A DNA stretch of 64,000 nt from Atrina japonica (GCA_030159075.1 BROG01001194.1:41042-105041), one strand, 5' to 3'. Shown: positions 1 to 13,559, numbered from the stretch's first letter. Notes: a model not told the origin generated them from the letters alone. Program-made: numbers and translations.

Positions 1-335
1 GAATTACTAAAGTCTAACTTTTTTTACTCAACTCTGGCAAATCCTAAATTCTGACAAGGCCAAGTTGAGAATATTCTCAGACTTGAGTAAAATTTAATGG
101 TGCGTCGTCAATATATCTAAAGGTCAAACTAAAGGACACAATTAGCTTTTTCTTTTGATTCAGTTGTTTCTGATTGATGCCTGCTTCGTATGAATGAGGA
201 ACTATATCAGCCAATAAAGGGGCACAATTGGTATAATGAAAATCCAACAAAACACAGATTAAATAATAATAAAAACAAAGAAAACATAATAAATAGATAT
301 TATCATACTAAAGAAAATGATATTTAAAGCCTTAC
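1..335 (-). other. Start of gene A intron 4 (incomplete)
   Basis: AT-rich sequence just downstream of the gene A exon 4 donor on the minus strand. No exon 5 signature was found here, so the intron continues past the edge. No repeat was recognised. Confidence 0.6.
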
Positions 336-399
336 TCGGGTGCCATAATGACCACGTGTGACTCTATGCAAAGTTGTCGTAGTACTTTATCATATGTAT
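336..399 (-). CDS. Gene A coding exon 4 (64 nt)
   Basis: Acceptor gtctttcag and donor GTAAGG flank 64 bases, the same length as exon 4 in genes B and C. It encodes DTYDKVLRQLCIESHVVIMAP and ends with two bases of the next codon. Exon 5, expected to begin with the YRL(S/A)PE motif, lies left of the window. Confidence 0.88.
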
Positions 400-3233
400 C
401 TGAAAGACATTGAATAAATATAGAATTTGATAAATAAGAAAAATGATAACAATTTTGTATTTAAGATTCTTATTTGTTTATTAATGTATAATCTTAAACA
501 TTCCCCCCCCCAAAAAAAAATATACGTTTATAGAACATACGCCAATGCTGAACTTTGCATTCTGAAGATTTTTACATTAGTCAATGTAGAAAAATACGAA
601 ACGGTACACTTTCAAGTTATTAAAATAAGTCCATGTAGAGAAATACGGAACTATACACTTTCAAGTTATTAACATAAGTCAATGTAGAGAAATACGGAAC
701 TATACACTTTCAAGTTATTAACATAAGTCCATGTAGAGAAATGCGGAACTATATATATATCAAGTTATTAAGATAAGTCAATGTACCAAACTATACATGT
801 AGTTATTTACATACGCCAATCTAGAGTAATATTGTCCGATTCATAAAAGATGGCGGGGCGGAGTAACCTTTGGATTATCATACCGATGATTTTACTCATT
901 TTTCGGTTATGACAAGATGCACTGGGAAATGTTTTATTCTCCATTGGATACTCTCTTATGTATGGGGAAAAGTAGGAACGATTACTCTAATCAGTGTAAT
1001 TTTAACGTTTTGCTTTGTTTACTTAAATTTTAAACCCAATGATGGATCAAAAGACTCCACCTCGCCAGTTTATATGGATTTGACTATACCAAACTATACA
1101 CTTATAGATATTGTTATGAGGGTTGATCGGTGCTCGTTTACTTATTATATGTAATTGTTGATCTTATTACCTCTTTATGGAATATCAGTTGATATTGTTT
1201 GTTTCAAGGTCGTTCTAGCTATGTCATAATGTTACTATATTTAGCTATGGAAACTTTCCATCGTAAACCTGAATGTGCTGGAAAGGTTATTTCTTGATTA
1301 TTCAGGTGGACGGTCTCTAGGTTTTATTTTGTAATACCAAGTTATATGAGAGCAGACCACATTTTATATATTGCCATCGGAAGTTATACGTATGTAGTGC
1401 ACATCAATATTACATACTAATTATAATTAATTGTATTCGAGTGGATCTTTTTAAATATTACGTTTTGTATTTGTGTGTGTGTTCGCGTGGATCTTTGGCT
1501 ATAGGAACTGAACAATAAGTATATCGTGAGTCGTGACTTTTATTAGATTTATTGTAAACTATTGTTTAGACTAAGTTTTTTTTGTTATTTTTAATAAAGT
1601 TTATAAATTTACTATACTGTGTTCTTGACTTTCGCTGGCGTACTTTAGGGTAACTCTGACCCATAACTTTCAGTTAATTACATAAGTCAATGTAGAGAAA
1701 CACCAAACTTTACACTTGTAGTTATTTACATACACCAATGTAGAGAAACACCATATTATACATTTCCAAGTTAAAGTTTAAATAAAATAATTAAATAATG
1801 AAGAATACACACCGACTGAAAATGTTATAAAACCACCGCCGTGATAGTACACAAGACCCGGAAGAACTTGACTCCGTCGTTCCATAGGTTCATACAGTCT
1901 CACTTTAACATTATTAAAGATGGTATTCGTAATCTAGAAACAAAATGTAATATGATCGATTTCATTTATAGATACAGATATTGAAAGAATAGAAGATAGA
2001 TATTATAAGACATCAGGAGTATGTGGTATACTATGGTATTGTTGTAATCATGACCGCAATGTGAGCTGTGTTTAGAAGTATTATCTCGAAAATCTTTCTC
2101 TCGTGCTCGTGGCCGATGTATAAAATCTGATATACATATAAAATATAGACAATAAAACAGTCCAGGCTAACGAACTTCCGATAGCTAACCATACGCTGAA
2201 ATAATTCTTGTATAAAAATGCAGTAATTAGATCCTGATGTAAAAGGAAGATTTAATGGGTATGCGCCATGTGTTGGTAAGTTAAAGTCATTCTTAATACA
2301 AAGGAGTCGCTTTTTCGTGACAAAAAGCTGCAACTTACATCACTACTATATCATATATAATACAGCACGTGTCATTTCGTGTTTTCTAACTATAATAACA
2401 ACCTGTTGTATGTCCTATAATTTAGATACATTATAAATTGATCATTTCTAGAAATGAGGTCTCTAAATTACTTTAAAAGTATAATTAACTAAAATGTTGC
2501 CCCCTACGTTACGGCTTACACATTTAACTATGGCCGTTATTAAAAGGAATTTCTATAATGTGATATAACACTGTCAGATAAATATCATCTCTTTTATATC
2601 ATGCCATTTGTCTGAAGATCAGGGCTCCGTTTTATCAAAAGTAATCTAAATTACCTACCTTGACATTTCCGGTCGGTTCGTCGGCTGCTGCAATGAATAT
2701 CAACGGTAATGTCGTCCGGATTACAGCGAGACTATCCACACCAAAGAAAACGGCAATTTGGCCCTTTGTAAAGAAAATCCTATGTATTCTATTTTCTATA
2801 GTGATTGATTATGTCTACGGAAAATAAAGAAATAATAGTAATAATAAAAACGAACTGAAGCTTTTTAGTGTACTCATTTTGATAGAATACAGTGCCGTGG
2901 AGTGCAAGTGCAAAATAGCATTCTGTTTCATTGCGTCCTTATCACTCATCTTTGCTTCAATATATCCATAGGTTTAAATAGGTTTTTGTTAGTATTTACA
3001 TAGAATAGACTTGTGATATATCTGTTAATTGTAACAAACACTTTTATGTAGGAAATATAAAGCGAGACATCATTCGAATAAAGTATTACCAAATACTGGT
3101 TTGCTTTTAGAATTCCAAGTAGGAATTGGAATTTCCATGGTTCTTGAATATTTTCCGGTAAAGGAGTATAGAGGAAATAAGATAAAATCAGTGTCGATGT
3201 AGTAATTATCAACAAACCGGACCAGATCCCCAT
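336..3233 (-). CDS. Gene A: AADAC-like alpha/beta hydrolase, 5' part (coding exons 1-4; runs off left edge)
   Basis: Four coding exons read on the minus strand: 3090-3233, 2659-2763, 1813-1933 and 336-399, each with GT/AG borders and joining in frame (phases 0, 0, 1, then 2 at the last donor). Together they give 144 complete residues. The product starts with a short cytosolic tail and one hydrophobic segment (about residues 5-22), as in type II ER membrane proteins of the arylacetamide deacetylase family. It then has the conserved YTPLPENI/EPWK region, an FNNVKVRLYEP strand, the oxyanion-hole HGGG at residues 114-117, and the DTYDKVLRQLC helix ending MAP. The part with the nucleophile, Asp and His lies beyond the window, so catalytic competence cannot be judged. 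It is closest to gene B: both share LGxLKANQYL, RTTLPLIF and GGGFITFSV. Family membership is secure; substrate and orthology are not. Confidence 0.88.
570..815. repeat. About 49-bp tandem repeat in gene A intron 3
   Basis: Four to five diverged copies of a unit with the core aagtcaatgtagagaaatac, followed by a gaactatacactttcaag segment. Partial copies reappear at about 1665-1775. All lie within intron 3 of gene A (400-1812). Short open frames here come only from the repeat. Confidence 0.75.
1813..1933 (-). CDS. Gene A coding exon 3 with the HGGG oxyanion-hole motif
   Basis: 121 bases between acceptor tttgtttctag and donor GTGTGT; it ends in phase 1. It encodes FNNVKVRLYEP, then LPGLVYYHGGGFITFSV. 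The HGGG motif is the oxyanion-hole loop of the hormone-sensitive-lipase family. Length and phase match gene B exon 3. Confidence 0.9.
2659..2763 (-). CDS. Gene A coding exon 2 (35 codons, phase 0 both ends)
   Basis: Acceptor tttacaaag and donor GTAGGT flank exactly 105 bases, the same length as exon 2 in genes B and C. The translation begins GQIAVFFG and contains RTTLPLIF and ADEPTGNVK, which align residue for residue with gene B exon 2. Confidence 0.88.
3090..3233 (-). CDS. Gene A coding exon 1 (48 codons)
   Basis: The exon opens with ATG at 3233 (MGIWSGLL) and ends ...KANQYL before the donor GTAATA. A strong acceptor, a pyrimidine tract followed by TAG, sits nine bases upstream of the ATG with the exon edge at 3242. 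The first exon is therefore probably non-coding and farther right; I could not place it. It encodes the signal-anchor segment. Confidence 0.85.
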
Positions 3234-3616
3234 GACGACAAGCTAGAAACACAAGAAAAACAAATATTCAGAATATTTCAAAACATGATAATTTAATGTT
3301 TATTTCACGAAAAGTTTACATTTGCCAACTATTTCATATATGTTTCAGAAATATTCCACTTTGATATATAGAAGAAGTCATTTATTTCACGATTTAAAGA
3401 GGCATTAACTGTGTTTACTAAAAGCGTTTTCAATTTTCGACTTTGACTACTTATACTTGATGTAAAATAACAAATTAGAACTATACACAGGCAGTAAGGC
3501 CGAGTTCTTTAATTGCAAATGAAAAAGTGTTAAATCCAGGTTTCTGAAGTAATTTGAACATAAAATATAGGAATGTATGAATTTTTATGCCTGTGTATAT
3601 CTCCTTTTTGTTATTG

Positions 3617-3955
3617 TTTATCAAACTTTACGGTCGGTATAATACATGTAGTCTTGTTTGCGATTACTCTCTTTCCCTAACTGGAATATTGAGTTGCCTG
3701 TTCGATGACTGTTTTTGACACGTCTGTAGCTATTGTGACGGGGATTCGTTTCTAAAGTATTTCATTTGAATTTGACTGTGGACTCATTTGCCGGGTGTGA
3801 CGGGTCGACAGCAGATGCTTGCACATCCATGACTCCTGGTCCCGCCTCTTGATTTCCAGAGGTCTTTTTTGTCCACTTTTTACCAGATATGTATCTGTAT
3901 CCTGGACGTCGTTAAGATTTATAGTATGATATCTGAGATTTTTTATATTTTGACG
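3617..3955 (+). pseudogene. Penelope-like element 3' end: reverse-transcriptase C-terminus plus 3' tail
   Basis: The left part translates to a fragment with KLYGRYN followed by SLTGILSCLF, the C-terminal 'KFYGRYNDL' region seen in other copies here. After a short spacer comes the dispersed tail (ggcgggtgtgaccggtc-type core, diverged, about 3775-3850) ending near 3955. Stops and frame changes show it is dead. The RT-then-tail order recurs at 14462 (plus) and 34240 (minus). Confidence 0.65.
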
Positions 3956-3959
3956 TGCC

Positions 3960-5590
3960 ATGGTAGACGTACCATATTAGACATGCGTTGTGTATGTATA
4001 CGTTGACCACTGCATTAAGCATGTCGAATTATACCATAAATGTATCATCAAGTTGACGTATAGGTCTATGATAAGGTCAGAACGTTTATTGCATTGATCT
4101 AAGGTTTTATTGCTGATATTTTTATGGTTTTGCCAGCCCTACAAGCGGAGACACACATATGTGAGTGGGATATTTTTAAGTTGCATCAAATGAGATATTT
4201 ATGTTAGGTTCAACGTTTAACAAACTTGGATGTAAACACAATATTATCGTATAAATAAATAATCTGAAATCTATAAACCGATCAAAGTGCAACTGCAAAA
4301 AAAGTTCAGGATGAACTTTACACATCTTATAAAATTTGACATTATTAATAGTGCTTGCAGTAAAAACATTTTAAATAATTCAATGTGTCGAATATGTACG
4401 ATCAAGAATGAACCTTCGACATAAACGATCGTACTATACATATGTTTATGTTGAGTTTTAGATTATCACACGTTGATAATGTGCTTTGATACACATCTAT
4501 ATTAAGCAGAGTGACGCGGAAGATCTTATATAGGCTGCGTGGTTTAGACGTACTTTACATACTCCTGTTCTACATTCGACTGAAGACAATTTGAACATTA
4601 GACATTCTATATAGTTAATGTGTCAGAAACTACATGCACCTACCTGACTACCTTCAATAAACAAGTTTAAAACATCTGTGCATCGGTTATAATTATATGT
4701 AGATAACAAAAAGTAATGTCAAATCTTCTGTAGTTCAAAGCTCATTCAAGTAGATATGTGCAGAAATAATGTCAAGTTTAAATAATGCCGGCCGGACCGA
4801 AACGGAGCTTGATAGCGACAAACTGGTATTTTAATTCTCAATTTTTTTAAAAATGTCAATTACCAATTTTAAAGGGAAACATTAAAACAAGCAAACAAAA
4901 ACAAAGTTTTCTTGAAATTCATTTCACTGAATAAATGAAATTTGAGTTACTTATTCACTGATACAAAAATGCAGGGCATTTCACATAGAAACTATCATTT
5001 ATATATAAATGACAGAGGACATAGCTTACTAAGGGGTAGCATAAGAAGTTTAGAAGTACTTTTATATATCCTGTGTTAGCTTCAACTTTATGATACAAAT
5101 CACAGGTATATTCTATTTTAAAGAGTACACGCCGTTTTAAATCAAACCGCTAGAACAATATAAACATATTAACTGATAATATGTCTTACGCAATGTTATA
5201 CATGTTAGATTTTATGTACATTTAACTGCCTGCTATAGAATGTGTATGCATGGCCAAGTGCAACTCTTTATTTTAATGGAGATGAAATGGGAGATTCTTG
5301 AAAACCTTTGCAGGGATGCAATTGCTGAGAATAGAAATATTTTGTGTATTTCAATGAGAGGTGATTTTTTTCATACATGTAAGCTATATAATCTGTAGTT
5401 TAGAAGCCTTTGACTTTACCAAGGCAATGACAATCAATTTCCATGATGAAAGTGATTTTCGGTTGTTCTTTACAACAAACGGTAACCAAAACATCATACA
5501 ATATAATTTAAAAGTTTACGTGTGATAATCTTATGCTAAATCGATTATATATCCGTATTAGCGTAAGTGTTATGATTCAAGAACCAATTG
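3960..5590. other. Intergenic, no feature recognised
   Basis: AT-rich sequence between the Penelope-like fragment and the 60-bp minisatellite. No exon-like open frame with splice sites, RNA gene or recognisable repeat was seen. Confidence 0.5.
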
Positions 5591-5597
5591 TAATAAT

Positions 5598-6325
5598 TGT
5601 AAAATCAAAGACACTAAAATAAAGTATGTGAAGAGCATTGGACAGACGCGGAAGTCCGGATAAAACAAAAACACTACAATAAAGTATCTGGTGAGCTTGG
5701 ACATACGTGGAAGTCCGGACAAAACAAAAACACTGAAATAAAGTATCTGGTGAGCATTGGACAGACGCCAAAGTCCGGATAAAAAAAAAACACTATAATA
5801 AAGTATCTGGTGAGCTTGGACATACGTAGAAGTCCGGACAAAACAAAGACACTACAATAAAGTATCTGGTGAGCTTGGACATACGTGGAAGTCCGGACAA
5901 AACAAAAACACTGAAATAAAGTATATGGTGAGCTTGAACATACGTGGAAGTCCGGATAAAACAAAAACACTGAAATAAAGTATCTTGTGAGCATTGGACA
6001 GACGTAGAAGTCCGGACAAAACAAAAACACTGAAATAAAGTATCTTGTGAGCATTGGACAGACGTAGAAGTCCGGACAAAACAAAAACACTGAAATAAAG
6101 TATCTGGTGAGCATTGGACATACGTGGAAGTCCGGACAAAACAAAAACACTGAAATAAAGTATCTTGTGAGCATTGGACAGACGTAGAAGTCCGGACAAA
6201 AAATAGACACTATAATAAAGTATCTGGTGAGCTTGGACAGACGTTGAAGTCCGGACAAAACAAAGACACTAAATTAAAGTATCTGGTGAGCATTGGACAG
6301 ACTCGAAAGTCCAGACAAAAGAATC
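5598..6325. repeat. About 60-bp minisatellite, roughly 12 units
   Basis: Units of 59-60 bp with the core aataaagtatctggtgagc followed by ttggacagacgtggaagtcc and an A-rich stretch. Units alternate between 'gcattgg' and 'gcttgg' versions. Because the unit is close to 60 bp and has few stops on the minus strand, it creates a spurious 194-codon open frame. It is intergenic between genes A and B. Confidence 0.9.
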
Positions 6326-6329
6326 GTTA

Positions 6330-7560
6330 TAAGTTGATATTTCGTGAGCTATGAACAATTTAGAGTATAATGGTCTAACCACTCGGTCTTGATTGAAGCA
6401 TCACACTCTAAATAATGACTTTCTTCGGCGCGGATTCGATTTCCGCTAGAACTCAAGCTAATGTTGTGATGTAAATTGTATGCAATGATAATAATGCAAG
6501 TATAATTTAGCATTCTTCTGAATTATCAGCTGTTTTAGGGATCTCATACCAGTAGCAATGTCCAATGAAAAGCACTGCTTCATAACAATTGATAATTTTC
6601 TAGGAAACCGAGCTGTAGCGCCAGACGTTGATAATTCTTTAGAAAACTGAGCCGTAGCGCGAGACGTTTTAAACAAGTAAATAAATTCTATAAAGGGATG
6701 AAAAATGAAATAAGTTTGGTATCTTATTTGAGTAATCTATCTGTGTTTGGAATCAATATATTAATGCGAACTGTCCATCTGGGCTACTTCCTTATATCGT
6801 GGGATTACCGCTAGATATCTTTTAAAATAATTTCACAGACTCCTTTGATTAAAGGAAGCACCTACGCATAGTTTCAAACCACGTCCATATGGTGAATTGT
6901 CGTATTTTAACGTAAGTGCATCACTGAAAAAGTAAAAACAGTATTCAAAGTAGTCGAACGCCTTTTACCACTTTTAGATACAAAAGTATAGTGGTGCTTT
7001 GATCACGTCTAACCAGTCGTATTTTAATATTTTCAGTACTTTGAAAGATATTAAGTATCTATCGAAATATATCAGTGACGATCGATATATGTGTCAAATC
7101 ATTTTAAGGAAATGTATTTAATCTTTCCTTTGAGTACAGAAGTATTATTGTTGCTAAGGATAAGTTCGTGTGTCATATTATTATTGGCATGAAGTTTATT
7201 TTGAATCCATCTAGATTAAGTTTATAAAAATAAGTATTGACTGAGAATATAGGTTTGATGCAAATATAAATTGATTTATAGCCTTTGCTTTTATAGAATT
7301 AAAAGATGTAAGAACGATTTGAGACATATCAGGTACATCTAAATTGAAAAAGGTTTTGAGGCACAGACATATCTGGGAGTAAAGAACAAGCAATGAAAAG
7401 CGATAGCTTTGAACTTGATAGTAATAGAGAAAAGCAAGTAACTTGGTAATGGTGGTTTCCGTAATAAATAGAAGTTGACTTCGTGGTATATTATAACATG
7501 GATACCAGAATTTATTACGTGACAAACAACATGAACAACTGCATTGACCAAGGGACATTT
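6330..7560. other. Intergenic, no feature recognised
   Basis: AT-rich DNA. A weak tRNA-like B-box resemblance near 6430-6450 was examined and rejected. No exon or mobile-element signature is visible. Confidence 0.45.
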
Positions 7561-7562
7561 CG

Positions 7563-7770
7563 TATGGGTACCAGAGATTACTTCGATTATAATACTGGCG
7601 AAAGTAAACTACGGTGCGAAAAGGTTGGATACCAGAGTTGACTGCGATATTAACACTGGCTAAAGTGAACTACGGTGCGAATAGCTTGGATACCAGAGTT
7701 GACTATGGGGTAAATAGCATGATCACCAGCATTAACCAAGTAAAGAAATAACGTGTGTACCAGAGATCAC
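7563..7770. repeat. About 57-bp tandem repeat, 3-4 copies
   Basis: Diverged copies built on ggataccagagttgactgcg followed by actggc(t/g)aaagt and actacggtgcgaa. The last copy, with caccagcattaac and accagagatcactg, is degenerate. Confidence 0.7.
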
Positions 7771-7917
7771 TGCAAGATTTATAATCAAATCTAAGTATTA
7801 GCTTATTCATATGAAGCAGAATTCATTTAGAAGCGCGTGAATCAAAAGATGAAAAATCTAGCGGTAGACTTTGATATATCGTCGAAGTTTTGTCAATTAA
7901 TTATGAAAATTTTCATA

Positions 7918-8340
7918 CATATGCCAATGAGGGGATGCTTACTTCTCCATGGCACTTGATCCCACCTCTTGGTTCCCAGAGGTCCGTGTTTGTCTATTTT
8001 TACCATATTTGTATCTATATCCTGGACATTCTAAAGAATTATACTATATATTATATAGTATTAATTCCTCACTTATTCCATTTAAATTTGACTGGACTCA
8101 CGGCGGGTGTGACCGGTCAACAAGGGGTGTTTACTCTTCCATGACACCAGATGCGACCTCTGGATTTCCAGAGATCCGTGTTTTTTTAATATCACCAGAT
8201 TTGTATATTGTATCCTGAAGATGTATGCTTTGGTATCTGTTACTTTTATAACAACATCACGTTTAGCTTGGCAGCTTATGGCATTCAATGTCATACAAGT
8301 ACATTGTCAAGATCCTCTTTAATATCATAGTTAAATTTAG
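7918..8340 (+). repeat. Two copies of the Penelope-like 3' tail in tandem
   Basis: A 5'-truncated tail begins about 7930 (ggggatgcttacttctccat). A second, fuller copy starts about 8060 with ggactcacggcgggtgtgac at 8094. It continues to a cttggcagcttatggcat end that matches the end of the copy near 14870. No reverse-transcriptase part is attached. Confidence 0.65.
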
Positions 8341-8737
8341 TACGTCAACACATACCTAAAATTAAATAATAAAGATGTGTCTTACTGAGTTCCCTTCCTT
8401 ATCACTAAATAACCTGTACTTATTGCGTGGCAGCCAAAGTATGCTAAAATTGACACAGTTAGTCATTCTACAAAGACAGATCTCTGTGGTATCATTCTGT
8501 ACAATGAAATTAAATCACAGCAGCTCCCATATTGCCTTAAATAGCCGTGAGTAGAAAGTTTCAGTTATTCTGTAAAATCTGATAAGAATATTTACTCATA
8601 CTAAAACAAATAATAGCTTCATGAGTCATTGTGTGATCTTTTGAATTCAATATGATATGAACAATAGATATTACTTCAAGATGTTGATGTAATGTTTTGA
8701 CTGTACTTTAAGATGTTACATGCATATAAATGATTGA

Positions 8738-8769
8738 GAGCGAGAGAGAGAGAGAAAGAGAGAGAGAGC
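8738..8769. repeat. (GA)n microsatellite
   Basis: A short GAGA run interrupted by one GAAA. Confidence 0.9.
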
Positions 8770-9284
8770 TCACCCTAACCCTGTAAAATATTGCGGTTAT
8801 TACTATTGTACAATTAAACCTTGGCTTAGTTTTAAATTAATCTGTTTTTCATTCGAGCTTTGATTATCAGTACATGTCTGCTGTTTACCTTTTAGCACGC
8901 TTTCCTGATGTATCTTGTCACTAATGAATGTCGATAAAATCCAATAATTTACCCCTTATGTAATAATACAGTTGTTATTGAATAACTTCTTCTCTCTAAT
9001 CTAAACACGAGCCATGTCCAAATGATTAAAAGTCGTTTTAATCAACTAATTGAGATAAAACAAACACAATGCATTTTATGAAGCTTTGTATATCACCCCA
9101 TTTGATTAACAGATAGTCAAATGAGATCGAGACCAGTGAATGAACTTGTATAATAAGATAAAATAGTTTTGCTTGGACGCAGATGAAAGTTAAGAACACG
9201 CACTAAACAAACTATTTACATTTTAAATGCAAATTTGATCAAATTTCCAGTGATGCAGTTGAAATTCAGTGATGGTGATGCCGA

Positions 9285-9692
9285 ATATTATAAACATAAT
9301 TCTCAAGACGATCATTTCTGTCAATTAGACTTCATCAGTTGAGGTCTAATCTAAAACAGATTATCTAAAGGAAAAATGGCATCATACAAGGTCAAATAAC
9401 AAAATAACAAATAACTAAATGTATAGCAAAACCTGTCTAAGAGTAACACTGTAAAAGGATTACTAACTTGAATTTGAATTAATTTAGAATTCAAATGGTG
9501 TTATCATTACCAAATATTACTTTAGTATCAGATTATCAGCTGGTACCTTAATACCAGGTACTAGGTTTATGTATACCCTCGGGGACTCAAACAGTCCACC
9601 AGCAGTGGCAACGACCTAGTGGTTATAAATATTATATACATAATACCAAAGTTATAATGCACAGAAACGATCGTTTCTGTCAATTAGACTTC

Positions 9693-9693
<1 letters not shown>
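9285..9693 (+). repeat. Two copies of a short dispersed repeat ending ..agacttcatca
   Basis: Sequences near 9309-9340 and 9664-9693 share cgatc(a/g)tttctgtcaatt followed by agacttcatca. An inverted relative is at about 23695-23735. The second copy includes a perfect 20-base palindrome (9661-9680, acagaaacga and its complement) and abuts the CA microsatellite. Its family is not identified. Confidence 0.5.
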
Positions 9694-9799
<106 letters not shown>

Positions 9800-10650
9800 C
9801 TAAATTATATATAGTTAGACATACTTGTATATTGAGCCATTCAGAATGTACTCACAGACAGATGTTTTGCAACAAATTGCATTTGCAGATATGGTTTTTG
9901 TTTTCATTCATTTTGCTTATTTGTGCCTGAATTGACATTTTCAGATTAGCTATATGAAAAGTCTATAAAGATTGTCTTTACAAAATTAAATGTACACAAT
10001 TTAAAGGTTTATGTCATATCGTAAACGTAAACGTATTATTGATGTAAGATTTTTAAAGAAGTATATCTGTAAAAATTAAAACATAATTCCTCTTGTAACC
10101 TATATGAATGTATGCTTTTTCATATATATAGCCTAAGAGCTGAAAGTATTTTTACTTTGTGTATCATTGACATGGACTATGTCATATGAAATCTGCATTG
10201 AATTTGATTAAAATATATAAATGTAAATAAAAATATAATACATTTGCAACAAAGAATGCACTAAATTTATATTATAAATTATTTTTGAAGAATGAAATTC
10301 ACATCTTAAAATATATTATTGTAATTAAAAAATAAATCAATGATGGCTGTGTGAATATTTTGCAATTAAGCCGCAAAATGTTTTGCCCAAATTGAAACCT
10401 GGTTTAAAGAAAATGAGTTTTTAATGATAGGTTGTTAATTCATCAAGTAATTGCATTACCTGGTAAAACGCCCTGTGCTACTTAAAAGTTTTGTTTTGCA
10501 AACTTTACTGCCAATTAATCATAAATATTAAAATTGATATTCGTATCGTAGCAACTGCTCTTTACACATCAATAAACAAGACAAAACATACTCAACAAAG
10601 TTTATTGTTAGTCGTTATTTAATATTCTAAAGTTTAAAGATTTGTGCATC
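9800..10650. other. Intergenic, no feature recognised
   Basis: Strongly AT-rich DNA. No open frames, splice signatures or recognisable repeats were seen. Confidence 0.5.
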
Positions 10651-10654
10651 TAGC

Positions 10655-10945
10655 AAATGAAATTGACCACTGCCAATCGTTTAATTTGTTCGACCTTGTA
10701 AGTGGAAGATTCCTGAAACTGACTACTGTTTATAGTTTAATTTGTTCGACCTTGTAAGTGGAAGGTTCTTGAAATTGACCACTGGCAATTGCTCAATCTA
10801 TTCGACCTTGTAAGTGGAGGGTTCTTGAAATTTACCACTATGAATAGGTCAGTTTGATCGACCTTGTAAATGGAAGGTTCCTGGAATTGACCAATATCAA
10901 TGGCTCAGTCTGTTCTACCTTATAAGTGGAAGGTTCCCGAAACTT
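10655..10945. repeat. About 59-bp minisatellite, 5 units
   Basis: Five diverged units built on gttcgaccttgtaagtggaa, followed by ggttcctgaaattgaccact. Confidence 0.85.
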
Positions 10946-11484
10946 GTACCAGGTCATAACAAAAAGGTTGATAACGTAGTTACGGCCCCTTTGCTAAGCA
11001 CTTGACAAAAGACGTGAACGACGTGGATCTTTTCGATGTGACTAAAAGCCGTGTCAGGGGATGTGTGGTACATCCAAAATATCTAGATAAGACATCAAAC
11101 TTAAAGCAAAGAAACACATAAATCGCCACAACATCACATAGTAAATGCTAAGCAATGTTTTCTTTTTTCTTTTTAACACGTGAGACTTATAATCGTTGTA
11201 CAATCATTGATTCGAGTTTTCATTTAGTTGTATTGAGGATTGAGGAAATTACTTCCCATCAGATTAACGTGTTGTTTCACTATGCATTTGCATTGGTAGA
11301 GCGGATTTATCAGATTGACATACCGATTCTCTGAAACTTTGTATCGGTAGAGCGTCTGAAAGTTAACTCTGACATGAAGACAAATAGCATTGTTTTGAAA
11401 GATTTTAATGGCAAAATCTGTGCTCAATTCCTTGCCATGCTAATACAAACATAAGGAGAATTAAAACAAATTAAAGCATAATTA

Positions 11485-12852
11485 GGGTCATCCGACTTTA
11501 GGTCGGATGACCCTATTGTTATTGCAAATATTATTATTATTTTGTTTTCCTAGTAGATTTTGTGTCAGCTCTAGAGCAAAAACGGCTCGGCCGATTTTGC
11601 TAAAATTTTCAGCGTTTGTGAACAGCAACAACTTACAGATACGTTTTTGAAATTTTCCCAAAATTTTCTTTCCTTCTCGAGTTATCTCCCTTTATCACTT
11701 TTTTTCATGTCCAATTTTGTGGGTTATTTTTCTCCGCAACAACTGAAGCTAGAGCAAATCTGTTTGGATTTTCTGAAAGGGCAAAGACTGAAGTTGTGCA
11801 TGGACATTTCAAAAAGGGCTCATTTTTTTCAGCTAAAAATGAGACAAAAGTCAAAATATCTCAGAAACTAAAAATCTTCACTATACACATATGCATGAGA
11901 AAGTTGTTCAGTTTCATGAGGTGCAGAAGCTCAAAAAGTTTCAAGGTCACGTGATTTAAGGTCAAGGTCACAGAGACATTTAAAAATTTAAAATCTCAAT
12001 ATCTCTAGAACTATCAGATATTAGTATAGACATATACAAAATAATTTGTAGAGAATAGGCGGATAAATAGTCATACGAAATTTCATGGTCATCGGATAAA
12101 AGGTCAAGGTCACAGGTGGGTTTGAAAATTCTCTAAAAATTTCAATTGAAAATAGCTCGAAAACGGTGAAATTTTTATAACCTGTTACTGTACAAGATAT
12201 ATAGAGGATTGGGTGAGAAATTTGTGTGCGAAGTTTCAAGGTCGTTGGATCAAAGGTCAAGGTCACAGCTCAAATTGAAATTTTCAACTCAAAATAGGTC
12301 TAAAACTATAGAAATTTTATATATATGTTAGTGTTGATGATTTGTAGGGAATAAGCTGAAGAACATATGTGTGAAGTTTCAAGGTCATCCGATGAAAGGT
12401 CAAGGTCACAGCTCAAATTGAAAATTTCATCTAAAAATAGCTCAAAAACTGTAGAACTTTTATATATAGGTTAGTGTTGATGATTGGTAGGGAATGAGCT
12501 GAAGAACATATGTGTGAAGTTTCAAGGTCATCCGATGAGAGGTCAAGGTCACAGCTCATTTTCAAAATTTCAACTCAAATTAGCTCATAAGCTACAGAAC
12601 TTTTGTATACACGTTGCTGAAGGTGATTTGTAGACAATGTGCTGAAGAATATTTGTGGAAAGTTCCAAGGTCATCTGATCAAAAGTCAAGGTCACAGCTC
12701 ACTATCAACATTTCAACTCAAAATAGCTCAAAATATCAACATTGGTCTTTGTTAATCGTTCTTCGGTCTCAGGGTCATAGCTTCTGAACTTTGCTCTTTT
12801 GCTCAGCTGAAGCTGTATCAAAGCTGTAGCCTCAGCTATGGTCGGATGACCC
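11485..12852. mobile_element. 1.37-kb interspersed element with inverted GGGTCATCCGAC ends and internal ~120-bp repeats
   Basis: The left end is a perfect 13-base-arm hairpin (agggtcatccgac, loop, gtcggatgaccct). The right end carries the same arm inverted (gtcggatgaccc, 12841-12852), followed by further small stems. The interior from about 11940 is five to six diverged ~120-bp units. Most contain ttcaaggtcatccgatg followed by aaaggtcaaggtcacag, so each unit carries up to three AGGTCA half-sites, including a direct repeat without spacer. No transposase frame was seen. It is probably a non-autonomous or satellite-like element; I do not know its class. Confidence 0.65.
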
Positions 12853-12889
12853 CTTTTTGCTTCAGCAAAAAGCTCAGCTCTAGTTTTTA

Positions 12890-13549
<660 letters not shown>

Positions 13550-13559
13550 TTTTTAATAT

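Noticed and set aside
5674..6258. 194-codon minus-strand cysteine-rich repeat protein
   Set aside because: Artefact of the 60-bp minisatellite; overlapping frames show the same repetition.
6361..6460. tRNA-Leu/Ser-like stretch with ggattcgatttcc
   Set aside because: The A-box-like part is in the wrong orientation and no stem set closes.
12021..12266. 81-codon minus-strand frame
   Set aside because: It lies inside the AGGTCA-repeat element and is explained by its tandem units.
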